Positions 20,921 through 31,940 of a DNA stretch of 64,000 bases are shown here, piece by piece (within the stretch, counting starts at the first letter, position 1; each line of letters opens with the position of its first letter). Source of the DNA: Flectonema sp. DT1601 (lineage: Eukaryota; Euglenozoa; Diplonemea; Diplonemida; Diplonemidae). Where the stretch lies: NCBI GenBank assembly GCA_964019425.1, contig OZ025780.1:1072001-1136000 (forward strand). Reading direction: 5' to 3'. Under the pieces are notes generated by a model that was not told the DNA's origin, did no database searches, and saw only the letters and a program-made list of their open reading frames with translations. A program made the position numbers and the translations under genes.

Positions 20921-22208
20921 TTTTTTTTTTTTTCTTTCGTTTTTTTTTACTCTTCTATGGTTTAGATGAGTTGTTTTGTTCCTCTAATTTCTTATCTCTC
21001 TCTCTCTCTCAAATATATTCTCTTTTTTTTTTTCTTCATTCCTGTTGCGAGTGAATAAGTATCCCGTTGAGTACGGCACGCTAGACGATTGATGGTGTAG
21101 TTAACACTAATTTCTTATTACCCCTACATGATAAATCGTGTTTGTCCTTCTCATAGAGAGTGGATGCTGACGCAAGTTCAATGCAATTGAAATTCTTTCA
21201 TTCCCCTTCTCCCTCTTTTCTTTTTCATGTACCGGAACAAATTACCGATGGTAGTGTTAGCGTCACTCTTTGGGTTGGTTTTAGGTCTGCTTCTTGCCTG
21301 CTGAATAATCGAAGCGATACTTGTCATATATTTACTACGTCAAGTTGACATCTTCTTTTTTAGTGTAAAAATTCCGTTCCTGACACTTTTCGCAACATCT
21401 CTGCGAAGTGTTTTTGTTTTATGATATGGGCCCTAGGATATAGGCCCTCGTATTTTTTTTTTTTTTTTTTTTGGGGGGGGCTTGTTTTCTTTTTTTACAT
21501 GGGAGATATCTATTGTTTGTTATACGAAATAAAATAAATAACGACATCTTATCCCAAAAAAGAAAAAAAAAAAAAAAAAAAATAAAGTCTATTGACCCTC
21601 TGATAAAATAAAAAAAAAAACATTTATTTTGTTAGATTTTCTGGAGTGCTTGACCTTTTAGTCGTCTTTTATTCTTTCCCTTTTAAGCTCTTTTACGAAT
21701 TGTTTTTTGTTGATGTTTTTTTTTGATGAAAAACAACGTCATCTGATTTTCTAAAAGTCTTGCGAATGGGTCATCACCTCATTCCCTATCGTTAGTATCA
21801 TTTCTTTCCGAAAAAAGTAGCACCCTGGAAATGTAGTACTCTTTTTTCTATTTGTACGGTTCGATTAGCTATAGGCGTTTAAGTCAACAAACATCAAAAT
21901 TAACAAAACATTTATTAGCCCCCGCTGCTACGAACTAGCAATTGTTGCTAACAACCTTTTTTTATAAAGAATTTTACTAAGAAATGTTCAGGTTTATTTA
22001 TTTTATAAAGATTGTTTATTTCTTGACGAGACTATAGGCGAAACCTGCTGTGTTCATTGTGCCCCGTCAACCGAAGCTATAATAAAACAATCCTAATAAG
22101 ATTGGGAGTCTAATTACGTTGCTGTTGCCTCGTAGCTCAAGGGAGTTAACCCAATGCTCCCTAGTTTGCTGTATCAGCGATGCACAGTACGCAATGTATT
22201 GGACTTCC

Positions 22209-22236
22209 ATCTATCTATCTATCTATCTATCTATCT
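22209..22236. repeat. (ATCT)n microsatellite
   Basis: Seven consecutive ATCT units in non-coding DNA. Confidence 0.85.
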
Positions 22237-22782
22237 ACACTCTGCGGTATTACATTATACCCTGGTTTTGGTTTCCCAGGTCTCACGATTAATTCATAAT
22301 TGAATAACTCGATTCCGTACTGCACTGAATGACAACACGGAAAAAGAGACATGTATGCAGATAAGTTAGAAACATTGATTATAATGTAGAGAAAGTACGT
22401 CAATTGCAGAGTGTTAGCCTGTATTAACATTTTAGTCACTTGTGTCATGAGTTTTTTAATTTTATTACTGAGCTCTGATACACTACAGAGATTTATATTC
22501 GTATGAACCTAATCAAACAGTCTTCACCCCCGCTCCCTCTTTACATAAAGACGGCACAGCGGCAATTGAATCGCGTGCGATGATTGCAACTGTTTTTACT
22601 GAAACTATTTATTGGATCGGCTTTTTCCGTTCTACTTGCGTGTTTCTTTTCTTTTCTTTTTTTTTTTTTTTTAAATGTTTCGTAAAGACATTTAGAAACG
22701 TTAAAATAATAAAAGAGGAGGCTTTTCTTTTTTTGTTGTACGGATGTCATGCTGGGTTCTGGGTTTTGGTTTTTCCCTGACT

Positions 22783-22810
22783 TAAATAAATAAATAAATA
22801 AATAAATAAA
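22783..22810. repeat. (AAAT)n microsatellite
   Basis: About seven AAAT units between CTGACTT and AAAACAC. Confidence 0.85.
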
Positions 22811-23056
22811 AACACTACTTTCACACAATGTGAGTCTTGGTAGTTACTTCAGGTCAGTGTACGTATCTTACTATCAGAAAGTCTTCACGGTTGTTTTGTA
22901 CCGAATATCGTGATTCCCCCTCCTTTTCTTTTTTAATTTTTTCTTTAATATTAATTTGCTTTTGAAGTGTGAAGGAATACTATTTCAAGCTGTAAAGGAG
23001 CTACATGGACCTGTAGTACGTGGCCCCACGTTGATTTTCTTATATTGCAACCGGGT

Positions 23057-23150
23057 TTGGCCGAACCCTATATTCGTTTTTAGCCAAGTTTCAGGTTGCT
23101 TTATTTTTGATCATAATATCAAGTTACCTCCCCCGCTATTGATTCCCTGG
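23057..23150 (+). repeat. dispersed repeat, relative of 16330-16420
   Basis: TTTTTAGCCAAGTTTCAGGTTGCTTTAT followed by GATCATAATATCAAGTTACC, matching the copy at 16330-16420 in block order. Confidence 0.5.
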
Positions 23151-23897
23151 GCTTCGTAAAATAATTTGCTTTTTCTAGCCGCCTCAAATCAGATCAATAG
23201 CTGACTGTGGTTTTAATTCATTTTTTATTTTATTATTTTTTTTTTATTTATCCCCCATATTTCTTTTTTTTTCTTCGTTTATATCTGCGATATTTTTTTT
23301 CTTTTTTGTTATTTTAGTTCTTTCTTTGACTAACGTTTATTTGTTTGGTTCAGAGGTGTAGTTAGAAAAAAAACAAAAAAAAAAACAAGAAAAAAGCGAC
23401 TATCGATATCTCGTTAGTGAACCCACTCACAGATGTGGTGAACAATATGCATCACACAAAGAAAATCCCATTCACAGTTTTGGTATATAAAAAAAAAAAA
23501 AATGATTCTTTCACAACATCAATTTTGTAAACAATAATCAGTAAGCAAATCAATTTTTTTAATATTTTTTTATAAAAGCTTTTTTTTTATTACTTTTTTA
23601 TTATTAAAGTAACCTGTTGGTGAGTTTCATTGCATGACACCAACCTCTCTCTTGTATCTCTCTGTTACAAGAGTCTTTGAGTGTGATTTGTGGCTCAGTG
23701 TCTAGAGAGCAACAACTACAATCGGATCGTATGACTCAGAAATGGAAATAATATTAAATAAGTTAGTTTTTGATCTTTAGCATCTTTTATTCCATTTTTT
23801 TTTGCTTTTTTTTTGCATTTCAACAAAGTATTGTAAGAAAAAAAAAAAAAAAAGAATGTTGGGCAGCACACGTAAACCTCCTTTAGCTTTAAATCTA

Positions 23898-23970
23898 AAT
23901 CGGTTCACGGGTTTCGTAACACAAACAAAAAAAACATCACAGTTGTTATATTACTATTTTCTGTGTAGTT
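23898..23970 (+). repeat. dispersed repeat, relative of 31370-31447
   Basis: TCGGTTCACGGGTTTCGT, an A-rich stretch and GTTGTTATATTACTATTTTCTG recur at 31370-31447 as TCGGTTCACGGGTTTTTCGTG, an A-rich stretch and GTGTTATATTACTGTTTCTG. Confidence 0.55.
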
Positions 23971-24713
23971 TTTAAGATAAAGCCAATTCTTTTTTTTCTT
24001 TAAATATACCACTCCTTCGGGGTTTATTGATCGTTTTTTTTTTTAAAGTTTTTTTTTTTTTTTTTTTTTTTGAGAATCTTTGGTTTTTCTCCGTTAGCAC
24101 GCTATGGGGAAAACAAAAAAGTCTCTTATCTCAAAAATTTCAAAAAAAAAAAAAAAAAAAAAAAACCTATAACGATAGGAGGACAGATGTCTAAGGGTAA
24201 TACAAATCTGATTTTCAAATTGCAAAAAAAAAAAGAAATCCTCAAATATTCTAGACGGTACTTTCTAGAACGAATGGAATAAAAACAACAACGATAGGCT
24301 ATTCACTTCAGCCTTCGATTTGTTTTTATTTATTACTTTATTTTTTATTTTTATATATTTTGGTTCCTTTCTATGCTTTCGTTGCTGTGTTCGAATTTTT
24401 CTTTTTTTTTCTTTTATTTTTTTTGTTCACACCGACAAAGAGTTTTTTCTTTTGGCTGAGGACCTACTTTTAATTGTTTTCGTCTTTGCCATCATGCTCT
24501 GAAATTGCTTTGTTGTTTCTTGAACTTATCAAGTCCATCCATGTTATTCAATTCCATGTAGTCAACTCTTTTTATTTATGTTCTCATCGATATTATATCC
24601 TTACTTCTTTTTTAAAGCAGAATGATATTGTTGAAATGCTGAATCTTCAGAGTAGGTAGTCCACTCCTTCACTTCCTTCCATTTGCTACATTAACAGGTT
24701 CCACAACTAAAAT

Positions 24714-24866
24714 ATGAAAACCAGCAACAAAACTAAAGTCAAAGGAAGGTTAGTGCTACTCGCAATGTGGGGAACATTCATTTCTTGCTGGGCATGGAAT
24801 TGGACGACGAATAAGTTGGAATTTGATAACCGAGGAGAGACTGTTGATGAACGACGATACGAGTAG
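24714..24866 (+). CDS. small single-pass membrane protein (50 residues)
   Basis: ATG at 24714, TAG at 24864-24866. The composition is coding-like (no homopolymers, balanced codons) in the middle of low-complexity DNA. A basic N-terminus (MKTSNKTKVKGR) is followed by one hydrophobic helix (LVLLAMWGTFISCWAW, ~residues 13-28) and an acidic/basic tail (NRGETVDERRYE). A pyrimidine-rich stretch ending in TTAACAG lies 17 nt upstream of the ATG, as for other genes here. Size and topology resemble small mitochondrial inner-membrane proteins such as respiratory-complex accessory or assembly factors, but no family can be named. It could also be a chance open frame. Confidence 0.5.
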   Translation: MKTSNKTKVKGRLVLLAMWGTFISCWAWNWTTNKLEFDNRGETVDERRYE

Positions 24867-25526
24867 TGACTTTTCTTATAATCTGAAGTAGATCTCAATA
24901 CACGTGATGGTTATTAACAAACTGATGTTTGAAATTATTTTATTATTTTGTTGCCATTCAAAGATGTGACATCTGAGAGCCCCTTCGCTCTTTTAATTGT
25001 TTCTTTTGTTTTATATAATTTCTCGATGGCGTGCATGCCAACCGACTGCGGGATTTACTGCAATCGGTTTTCACACGGGTTTCGCTCTCTACACTTCGAA
25101 GCCTTTCCAACTGACAACCAACACTTACCTTGTGTATATTCTTGTCTGTGGCACAGAAAAAGAATAAAAAAGTTTTTTTTTTTGCTTTTTTTTTGTTGCT
25201 TTAAATCCTTCGCTATGTCTGTGTTTATGTTTAACTGCAATACGTTTAGAGAAATAAACCGATTTGAGTACCTACTCAGGTAGTGATATAATGTGAGAGT
25301 GATAGTTGGTCTGCACACTAACCGTCATCACTAACGTTGTAATTACTGATGTCGTTCGGAATTATTTTCTTCTCTGATTTCAAAGGTATCTGTCAACGTT
25401 TCGAATTGCACACTTTTCAAACAAAGGTGTTGGCTCTGGTTGGAATGTTTATTGAGTTGTTGTTTATTATTATTATCATCACCTTCCATTCCTACGCAGA
25501 AAGTTTTTATTTATATTTTAAAAAAA
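24867..25526. other. intergenic spacer before the chitobiase-like gene
   Basis: AT-rich, no convincing gene. Near 25470-25500 a pyrimidine-rich stretch (ATCACCTTCCATTCCTACGCAG) ends in CAG about 28 nt before the start codon, a likely trans-splice acceptor. Confidence 0.5.
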
Positions 25527-26631
25527 ATGATGTTTTCACTTGTGACAGCATCAGCTCTGTCAACGTGTTTGTGTTCAGACAGTAGCTACTGCGCTCCGTT
25601 AACTACGCCGCTTGCGACTACTGAAGTTCTTGCATTCGCACCCAGAGTAGATGCTTGGAAGGAATACGAAATCGATGCTCTCACAACAATCGTTAAGTTT
25701 GGTAACCTCTCAGATGTACCTGAGCTCGTGTGTGCTGCTCACGCAAAGGGAGTTCGAGTTACGTATTCGACTGCTTTCGATGCTACAAAACTGAACGACA
25801 GTTCTGCCATCTCCGCCTTCGTAAAAGAAGTAACGACAACAGTCTCTGATCTCCATCTTGACGGTTTCAACTTTGATGTCGAACAAAGTACTTCAGACGC
25901 CAAGGGATTGTCTATTCTCGTAAAGAGTGTTTCTGAGTCACTTAGAGCAGCCAATCCTCTCGCACAGATCTCTTTTGATTCAGGTTTGTAATTTAATTAT
26001 TTCAAAAAATATTTTCCTATTCTACCCTTTTATGAAAAAATCATTGACTACTCTAATCACGTAAACAGGTATCTACGGTAACTTACCAGCTGCTTACAAC
26101 TTTAGTGAGATTGCTCCTCACATTGACTTTTTCGTCCCGATGGGATATGATATGTGTTGGGGTACTTCTACTGCAGAACCAAACAGTCCAATTGCTGGAG
26201 TTGAAAAAGGAATGAGCGACTACAAAAACTGGGGATACGCTAACAAGACAGTGTTGGGATTGCCTTGGTACGGTTGGAACTTTCCTTGTACAGAAGCCAA
26301 ACCTTCAGGTGGGTGTCCTGTTGTTAAACCTTTTGCTGGAGCTGCTTGGCAAAAGTGCAACGATGACATCACTGCATTGATAAGTAACGCAACCGTACAA
26401 CCTAAATACACCGATGCAGGAGATGCTGTATTCTTTTCATATGAGTTAGAAGGAGTTCCTCATCAGGTTTACTACGATGACTCTACGACCCTAACTAAGA
26501 AATACAATCTCGTTCCTCAATTCGGTCTTCGCGGTATCGCAATTTGGTATGCTGGCTGCGCTATCAAAAAATCAAATGAAAACACTGCGATGTGGAAGGC
26601 TCTCGCTCAAGTTAAAAATCAACAGCACTGA
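25527..26631 (+). CDS. secreted GH18 enzyme, di-N-acetylchitobiase-like
   Basis: Exons 25527..25983 and 26069..26631 (85-nt phase-1 intron) give 339 residues. An N-terminal hydrophobic stretch (MMFSLVTASALSTCLC) is a plausible signal peptide, so secretion or lysosomal delivery is expected. The GH18 active-site motif is DGFNFDVEQ, with Glu119 as catalytic acid. The Asn in place of the third Asp and the following Gln are the form found in lysosomal chitobiases. Other family features are MGYDMCWG, the substrate-assisting Tyr region LGLPWYGW, and GIAIWYAGC near the C-terminus. The full length fits chitobiase (~360 residues). It should release N-acetylglucosamine from chitobiose-type glycans of ingested bacteria, fungi or glycoproteins. 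Confidence 0.88.
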
Positions 26632-27499
26632 GAGTGACAACAATCTAAAAGGATAATGTTAATTTGATTGTTTTCTTTTTTTTTTAATCTGTCGGAGAAG
26701 TACATAAAACCATATTTTGTCATTAGTCATTTAGCGCTCTTTCCCTGTCGATACCACCGAGTAGTCTGTAAAAGACGACGTGTATCCCCCTTTTTCTTTT
26801 CTTCTATGTTGACCAGCGATGTATTGCGCTGTCCTAAATTTTCGTTTTTTTTTTTTCCCCTTCCTCAGATTCAACACTTTGAATCCAACTGATGGACGTA
26901 TTTCACTCAAAAACTTTGATGTTTTTTGGGTATCTTGACAGCGTGAGTTGGTGCTAAGTTGAACCTGACAATTCTTTTTTTTTTTAAAACTAACGAACAA
27001 CCGAGATTCGAGACAAGCTTTCATTTCTGCTACCTTAGCGCATATCGAAAACGGTTTCTTTATTATTTTATATTTGTACCAATAACGAAATATCCTTTTC
27101 GTTCGTTGTCCTTTTGCGTGTTACAAAACGGGAAACACGTTCCTCTTCTCACGTCACGCAGCTGTCTTGAGAAAAATTCGGAATCGTACTTTTTAGAATT
27201 TAAAAACTGATAAATACTTTTTGATCTTTTCTTGTGTTCTTTTTCTTAATGAAAAGGAAAGCTAACCCGCAGATCACAATCTGTGGCGTTTCTTGTTTTG
27301 TGTATTCGTACTATAAATTTACAGACTCATATCTTCAATACAAACCACCGATAACAATATCACTTCTGGAGGATTGTAAAGACTGATGATAACAAGAAAC
27401 CTTTGATTTTGTTTTCTGTTGTTGATTCATAAAGCTGGTTAGGTTGAGTGATGGCGGCTGTTTATTGTTTCTTTCTAATTAAAGATTATTAATAACAAT
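26632..27499. other. intergenic spacer
   Basis: AT-rich with T-runs near 26676 and 26846. No gene, repeat or RNA is recognised. A pyrimidine-rich TTATTGTTTCTTTCTAATTAAAG before 27486 may be the acceptor for the next gene. Confidence 0.5.
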
Positions 27500-28372
27500 A
27501 TGGGGAGGCACAGATCAAGATCACGAAGCAGAAGTAGAGACAGAAGGGATCGAAGAGACCGATCGAGGAGTGAGCGAGACAGAGACAGATCCCGTTCAAG
27601 ACGCGGAAGAGACAGGTCGGATTCTCGGAAAAGAAGTGACAACGTAGACAGGCGACTCCGTGAGCGAACAAACGAAGAATTATGGACCCAAGAAGAGAGA
27701 GACGCTGTAGAACTCTCTGAACAAGATCAGCAGTACATCATTCAAGGACTACCAGACATCCATAGAAATCAAAGTGGTGCAAATGGTCCTTACGCTATGG
27801 TTTGGAATTGGGGAGAAACTTCAAAATTGAAAAAGTCACTCGAATTCGGACTTGACAGCGACCCAGAATCAAAGACCTGTCCAGTTCAGAAAACAGGTGA
27901 GAGAAGAAGTGGTATTGTTGTAGTATATGGAATAATGGCAAGGACTAAGTATGAAACTCTTGGGATCGTTCATGTTCCAGGATTCCCACACGAAATATTT
28001 GTTAGAGAATCTCAAGTAGGAATGAGTCTGCGAGCTGGTCTTCCTTTGGAATTTGAAATAGTATCGCAGGGTAAACATCACACTTGTGAAAATGTTAAAG
28101 TTTTGTACAGAACTCCATTCCCAACAACTCAGTTTGGTTCCTGTCCAGGAGCTGATCCTCCTCCTTTTAGTTCAGACACTGCGCCTAAACCTGGAGAACC
28201 TCTTTACGCAACTCTTCCTAAGCCAAAGGCTCGCAAAAAGAAGAAGTCTGCTGCTGCTTTGGCTGCTGCTGCTTTAGCACAGCCAGCGACAGTTCCAACT
28301 CCAATGCCAAATCCAACGCCGGTTGCTCGAGTTGTGGAGGAATTGGATGTGAATGATGATAATGTTATTTAA
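27500..28372 (+). CDS. RS-rich protein with a cold-shock-like domain
   Basis: 290 residues, one exon. Residues 1-65 are almost entirely Arg/Ser/Asp (RSRSRSRSRDRRDRRDRSRS), typical of SR-type splicing factors and substrates of SR kinases. Residues ~130-205 (GIVVVYGIMARTKYETLGI, EIFVRESQVG, LRAGLPLEFEIVSQGK, CENVKVL) follow the strand order of a cold-shock OB fold. The RNA-binding aromatics of the usual KGFGFI motif are not obvious. The tail is proline-rich with a KARKKKK nuclear-localisation-like cluster and an alanine run. A nuclear RNA-binding role is inferred. It is followed in the same direction by a second RS-containing gene. Confidence 0.65.
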   Translation: MGRHRSRSRSRSRDRRDRRDRSRSERDRDRSRSRRGRDRSDSRKRSDNVDRRLRERTNEELWTQEERDAVELSEQDQQYIIQGLPDIHRNQSGANGPYAMVWNWGETSKLKKSLEFGLDSDPESKTCPVQKTGERRSGIVVVYGIMARTKYETLGIVHVPGFPHEIFVRESQVGMSLRAGLPLEFEIVSQGKHHTCENVKVLYRTPFPTTQFGSCPGADPPPFSSDTAPKPGEPLYATLPKPKARKKKKSAAALAAAALAQPATVPTPMPNPTPVARVVEELDVNDDNVI

Positions 28373-28709
28373 TTATTTTATAAATTTAAAAAAATGAAGA
28401 GCCCCAACTGAAGGCAACAACGTTAACCTTCTCAAGTCAAAATATATATAAATGAATACCTTCTCTAGAGCCAACACCCAACGTTGTGTTTGACGATGGG
28501 ATGACTTGTATAACAGATTACAAAGTGTTTTTTTTTTTGTCGAGTTAACTACTTTCGATGTTTTATAATGGCTATCAGGTAGGTTATTTCAATACAGACG
28601 AGTTAATGAAAAATTGGGAGTTGGGAATATTATTGTTTAGTTTCTGTTTTTATTTCTCTTTTTTTTCTTCTTTTCCAGTTTTTCCCCCTCTCCTCTCTGT
28701 TTTATAAAC
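28373..28709. other. intergenic spacer with strong acceptor
   Basis: AT-rich. From 28640 a long pyrimidine tract runs to TTTTCCAG at 28678, then a second pyrimidine run reaches the ATG at 28710. Nothing else is seen. Confidence 0.55.
28655..28678 (+). promoter_or_regulatory. candidate trans-splice acceptor of the Q-rich gene
   Basis: An uninterrupted T/C tract ends in CCAG at 28678, 31 nt before the start codon, with no upstream exon. Confidence 0.5.
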
Positions 28710-29948
28710 ATGAGTGCAATGTCACTGTTGAGACACGAGATCTCGACACTTGTTAGTGAAGTTGACTCCATGAGTAGAGTGGAACAGAGTTACGAACTGA
28801 CCCCACCAATGATGTCACCTCAGAGTATGGTTTCACAATCAATGGCACCACAAAATATAATGTATGGTCAGCAGCCTTATAGCCCTGTCAGTTATCAACA
28901 GCCACTTCAGCAGCCTTACAGTCCTGTGAGTTACCAGCAGCCAGTTCAGCAGCCGGTTCAACAGCCGCAGTATATTTATGTGCAGCAAAGTCAGCAACCT
29001 CTTCAGCAATCTGTACAAATATTACCGAGTCCACCTTCTCATGAAGTTCCAATGCAATCACCTAACCAGCAAATGTATCAACAGCCTGTTAGTTATGTAC
29101 AACAATCACATCACCCTCAAATACAACACCACCAACTCCCTCAACAACATCAGCAGCAACACCAACATCAGCAGCATCAGCCTCAGCCTCAGCCTCAGCC
29201 TCGGCATCAGCCTCCAGTCTCACTTTCGGATCAACCTGCGGATCCGTATGACCCGCATTGGCAAACAGAAAAGAAAGCACTCTTACGCAGGATTGATATG
29301 ATGGAAGAAGCTGAGGAAGAGCGACGCCACTATGATCGGATGGAAAAAAAAAAACTGGCATATGAGCTCGAGGATGCAGCAATGCGTGAGAAAGAACAAG
29401 ATCGAGTCTTTCAAAGAGAGAGAGAAAGAGAAAGTCGATGGATGCAATCACCTCCAACAAGTAATTGGGGAGGAGTACCTCCTCCACCACCGCCAGTTGT
29501 AACGACAACTACACCGACAGTCAGCTACAGAAGTAGATCTTCAAGTAGTTCAACAAAGACTGGTCAGAGACATAAAAGTAGCAAACGGAGAAGAAGAAGT
29601 CGCAGCTCTGGTGGTGAAAGAGTCTATTTAAACATCAACGTCTCAGGTGTTTCCAATCCTCTACTTCTTAAGATTAGAAGAGATGAGCCTTTAGCTGTTG
29701 TACAAGAGAGACTTCCTCCTCACTTTATGCTTCTTCTTGACGGTAAGCAACTTCAATACACTCGATCACCTGCAGACTACTATTGGAAGGCAGGTGATTA
29801 CAACACGGTCTTCCTTAATGCCGTCCCTTCTAATGGAGCGACCAGACGAAGTCCTTCCAGACGAAGTTCACGAAGTCCTTCTCGTAGATCTTCAAGACGT
29901 CCGAGTCTCGGGTCAGTAAAGGGATACGTAAAAACCATTCCAAGATAA
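28710..29948 (+). CDS. Q/P-rich RS protein with putative ubiquitin-like domain
   Basis: 412 residues, one exon. Residues ~30-175 are low-complexity Gln/Pro/His with repeated PYSPVSYQQP-type units and a (PQ)n run encoded by CAGCCT repeats. Residues ~185-250 form a charged helical or coiled-coil region (EEAEEERRHYDRMEKKK). A short RS/KR-rich linker leads to residues ~310-375 (VYLNINVSG, LKIRRDEPLAVVQERLPPHF, LLLDGKQLQY), which resemble a ubiquitin-like fold. The C-terminus repeats SRRSSRSPSRRSSRR. Such layouts occur in nuclear RNA-processing and condensate-forming proteins. No specific family is recognised. Confidence 0.6.
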   Translation: MSAMSLLRHEISTLVSEVDSMSRVEQSYELTPPMMSPQSMVSQSMAPQNIMYGQQPYSPVSYQQPLQQPYSPVSYQQPVQQPVQQPQYIYVQQSQQPLQQSVQILPSPPSHEVPMQSPNQQMYQQPVSYVQQSHHPQIQHHQLPQQHQQQHQHQQHQPQPQPQPRHQPPVSLSDQPADPYDPHWQTEKKALLRRIDMMEEAEEERRHYDRMEKKKLAYELEDAAMREKEQDRVFQRERERESRWMQSPPTSNWGGVPPPPPPVVTTTTPTVSYRSRSSSSSTKTGQRHKSSKRRRRSRSSGGERVYLNINVSGVSNPLLLKIRRDEPLAVVQERLPPHFMLLLDGKQLQYTRSPADYYWKAGDYNTVFLNAVPSNGATRRSPSRRSSRSPSRRSSRRPSLGSVKGYVKTIPR

Positions 29949-30296
29949 CATCACCAGACCTGAAGATCGTATTTTAGATATTATGTTGGTCATCAAATTT
30001 TGTACGATAAAACAACAACAACAAGTTTCTTTAGAAAAAAAAAAATAAAAAGGAAAAAATTTAAAAAAAAAAAAAAAAGAACTATTATTTTGTATATTTC
30101 CCCCCTTCCTTCGGTTTCCTCCCTTGTTCATGTATGTTATTTTATGTTATTTTATATACCGCCGGTTACAGCACAGAGATAAACAAAATCCTTTTTTTTT
30201 TTTTAAATCAGGAGGAGTAAAAGTTATCGATGAAACGCAAACTGTGTCTTCTGTCTCTCCTGAAGAGGACATCAGTAAGGGTAGCACTGCTGTTTG

Positions 30297-30953
30297 ATGT
30301 CTCTTATTGGTAAGACTTTTATTTTCAACTTTCATTTAATAATTCAAATGCCAGGGGGGGAGGGAAAAAAAAAAAAGGTGTTGTTGAAAGAAACAATGAA
30401 ATTACCAGAACTCCAACCCATCACTCCCCCTATCGATTATGGAGGAGCGAGAACTACTAAGATACAGGTTGACTACAATCAACAGGAAGAGTGTTTTGAA
30501 GTTAGTGATGTCGTCTACTCAATGTTGAAGACTGTTCAAGGAGTTGAAGAATACACACCACTCAGAGATGTGTTGATTATTAGAGGACTCCGACTGGCTG
30601 AAGAACTTCCAGAAATACATTTAAAAATCCAATCATGGGAACACATCATGTCCGGGGGAATGAATCCACTTGATCATATCTCAGGTTGTAATTGTTCTCA
30701 TCACTCAGAGATACTTCCTGGAAGACAAGCTGCTGCTGTTTTTCAAGCAGAAAGAAAACTTCATTTTGGTCTTTCAACGAGAGATGAATTAGTTACACAA
30801 GCAGCTATTGAACAATTGACTTCTCTCGGTGAGTCAACGAGGATTATCGACATGTTGACATCAGCATTTCCTGATGCTCCTCGTCAAGTTATTGAAAATA
30901 ATCCCATCGCTCACATGAGAATGCTTCTGAGAGAAAATACCATCCTAGAGTGA
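30297..30953 (+). CDS. unknown 204-218-residue protein
   Basis: Two starts are possible in the same frame: ATG 30297 (218 residues) and ATG 30348 (MPGGEGKKKK..., 201 residues). A GTAAG at 30310 and CCAG at 30354 would allow an in-frame 45-nt intron. That would give MSLIGGEGKKKK, but it is shorter than the other introns here. The rest is a soluble, mostly helical protein: an acidic middle, CNCSHH near residue 130 (possible metal-binding cluster), and helices to the end (RQVIENNPIAHMRMLLREN). Not recognised. It follows the RS genes in the same direction. Confidence 0.55.
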   Translation: MSLIGKTFIFNFHLIIQMPGGEGKKKKVLLKETMKLPELQPITPPIDYGGARTTKIQVDYNQQEECFEVSDVVYSMLKTVQGVEEYTPLRDVLIIRGLRLAEELPEIHLKIQSWEHIMSGGMNPLDHISGCNCSHHSEILPGRQAAAVFQAERKLHFGLSTRDELVTQAAIEQLTSLGESTRIIDMLTSAFPDAPRQVIENNPIAHMRMLLRENTILE

Positions 30954-31144
30954 ACTGTTGTATTTTTTTTTTTTTTTTTTTTTTATTATAGCCACCGTTA
31001 CGGGATAACAGAAGAAGTTTATTTTTTTATTTATTTTATTCGTTTGTTTTCGTTTTATATGCCAAGGTTTCTTGTTTTTTTTTTTTTTTTTTGCAATAAA
31101 ATCAAAAAAAAAAAATAAATATAAATGAATTTTTCTTTTTTTTT

Positions 31145-31272
31145 GTACCGACGTAGTCGGAGAAGAAACTATTCAGATTGAAAGCCGATATTTCTTATGG
31201 TCATGATTTATTTTCCCCGTGCGACAGGATTTTGTCTGCGTTCAACGAAATAAAGGTTAATCTGAATGGTTT
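31145..31272 (+). repeat. dispersed ~130-bp repeat with inverted ends, copy 2
   Basis: GTACCGACGTAGTCGGAGAAGAAACTATTCAGATTGAA ... TAAAGGTTAATCTGAATGG, on the gene strand. ATTCAGATT and AATCTGAAT form inverted ends. It lies about 190 nt after the stop of the 30297 gene. Confidence 0.65.
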
Positions 31273-31369
31273 TATTTTTATTGTTTTCTGCGAAACACTA
31301 TTCTCAAACGTCTCCCAAAATAAATAATTGGGATCGAAGGAATCGTTTTTATTCCGTACAATTGTTTAA

Positions 31370-31447
31370 GTCGGTTCACGGGTTTTTCGTGCACAACAAA
31401 AAAAAAAAAACCAACAAAAGTGTTATATTACTGTTTCTGAAAAACTT
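31370..31447 (+). repeat. dispersed repeat, relative of 23898-23970
   Basis: Same blocks as the copy at 23898-23970 (TCGGTTCACGGG, A-rich, GTTATATTACT). Confidence 0.55.
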
Positions 31448-31500
31448 ATTTTCGTGATGACTTCCTTCGCCAGTTTTTTTCAGGTTGCTTTTTATTAGTC

Positions 31501-31683
31501 CCCATTCGAAACATGTAGTGGTTCGTTCCTTTTTCTAAAAAGTAATTTTCTTTGATTAACAAACTACAAATATTTCTTCAGTCAAGTACTTTGATATTAA
31601 TTTTTGTTTTTAATAGCTAAAGTTGTTACTGTTTTTACATTGTCAAAGTTTCCCTCCCCATTTGAAACATGTAGTGGTTCGTT
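31501..31683 (+). repeat. short direct repeat GAAACATGTAGTGGTTCGTT
   Basis: CCCATTCGAAACATGTAGTGGTTCGTT at 31501-31527 recurs at about 31657-31683 with one difference, 156 nt downstream. Confidence 0.75.
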
Positions 31684-31731
31684 AAAGAACCTTTTCTTCT
31701 TTCACGCGCAACAGATTTTATTTGTTATCTC

Positions 31732-31747
31732 TTTGCGGGTTTGCGAG
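31732..31747 (+). repeat. two units of the TTTGCGGG octamer
   Basis: TTTGCGGG then TTTGCGAG. The same octamer forms longer arrays at 58810 and 59837. Confidence 0.6.
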
Positions 31748-31774
31748 TTTTTCAAATTCTTTTTTATACCCCTT

Positions 31775-31830
31775 TTGCATACTTTGTTATTAGGCCACTT
31801 CAACTGAAAAAATGAAGTGACTTCAGATCT

Positions 31831-31877
<47 letters not shown>

Positions 31878-31940
31878 ATAAATTGTTTGTGTGACGGAAG
31901 AAAAAAAAAAAAAAAAAAAAAAACACAATTTCCTCACGTT
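31775..31940 (+). repeat. ~150-bp direct repeat, copy 1 (copy 2 at 32334-32470)
   Basis: CCTTTTGCATACTTTGTTATTAGG, ATGAAGTGACTTCAGA, a variable T/A-rich middle and CACAATTTCCTCACG recur at 32334-32470 as CCTTTTGCACACTTTGTTATTGGG, ATGAAGTGACGTCAGA and GCAATTTCCTCACAC. The first copy has expanded homopolymers in its middle. Confidence 0.65.

Larger units (their letters stand above)
13842..24713. other. very long low-complexity intergenic region
   Basis: Nearly 11 kb dominated by poly-T and poly-A runs (for example 14441-14476, 15067-15096, 17874-17895), microsatellites and dispersed repeats. It includes a transposon at 18674-19433 and repeat copies at 15494-15960, 16330-16420, 20772-20920, 23057-23150 and 23898-23970. 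Open frames here are mostly homopolymer translations. I see no convincing gene before the small one at 24714. Confidence 0.6.

Noticed and set aside
22128-22200. tRNA-like start (CGTAGCTCAAGGG, A-box-like)
   Set aside because: No anticodon stem, B-box or 3' acceptor strand follows, so not a tRNA gene.
31732-31747. Telomere repeat array at 31.7 kb
   Set aside because: Only two octamers; could be chance. Kept as a minor repeat, not used as independent evidence.
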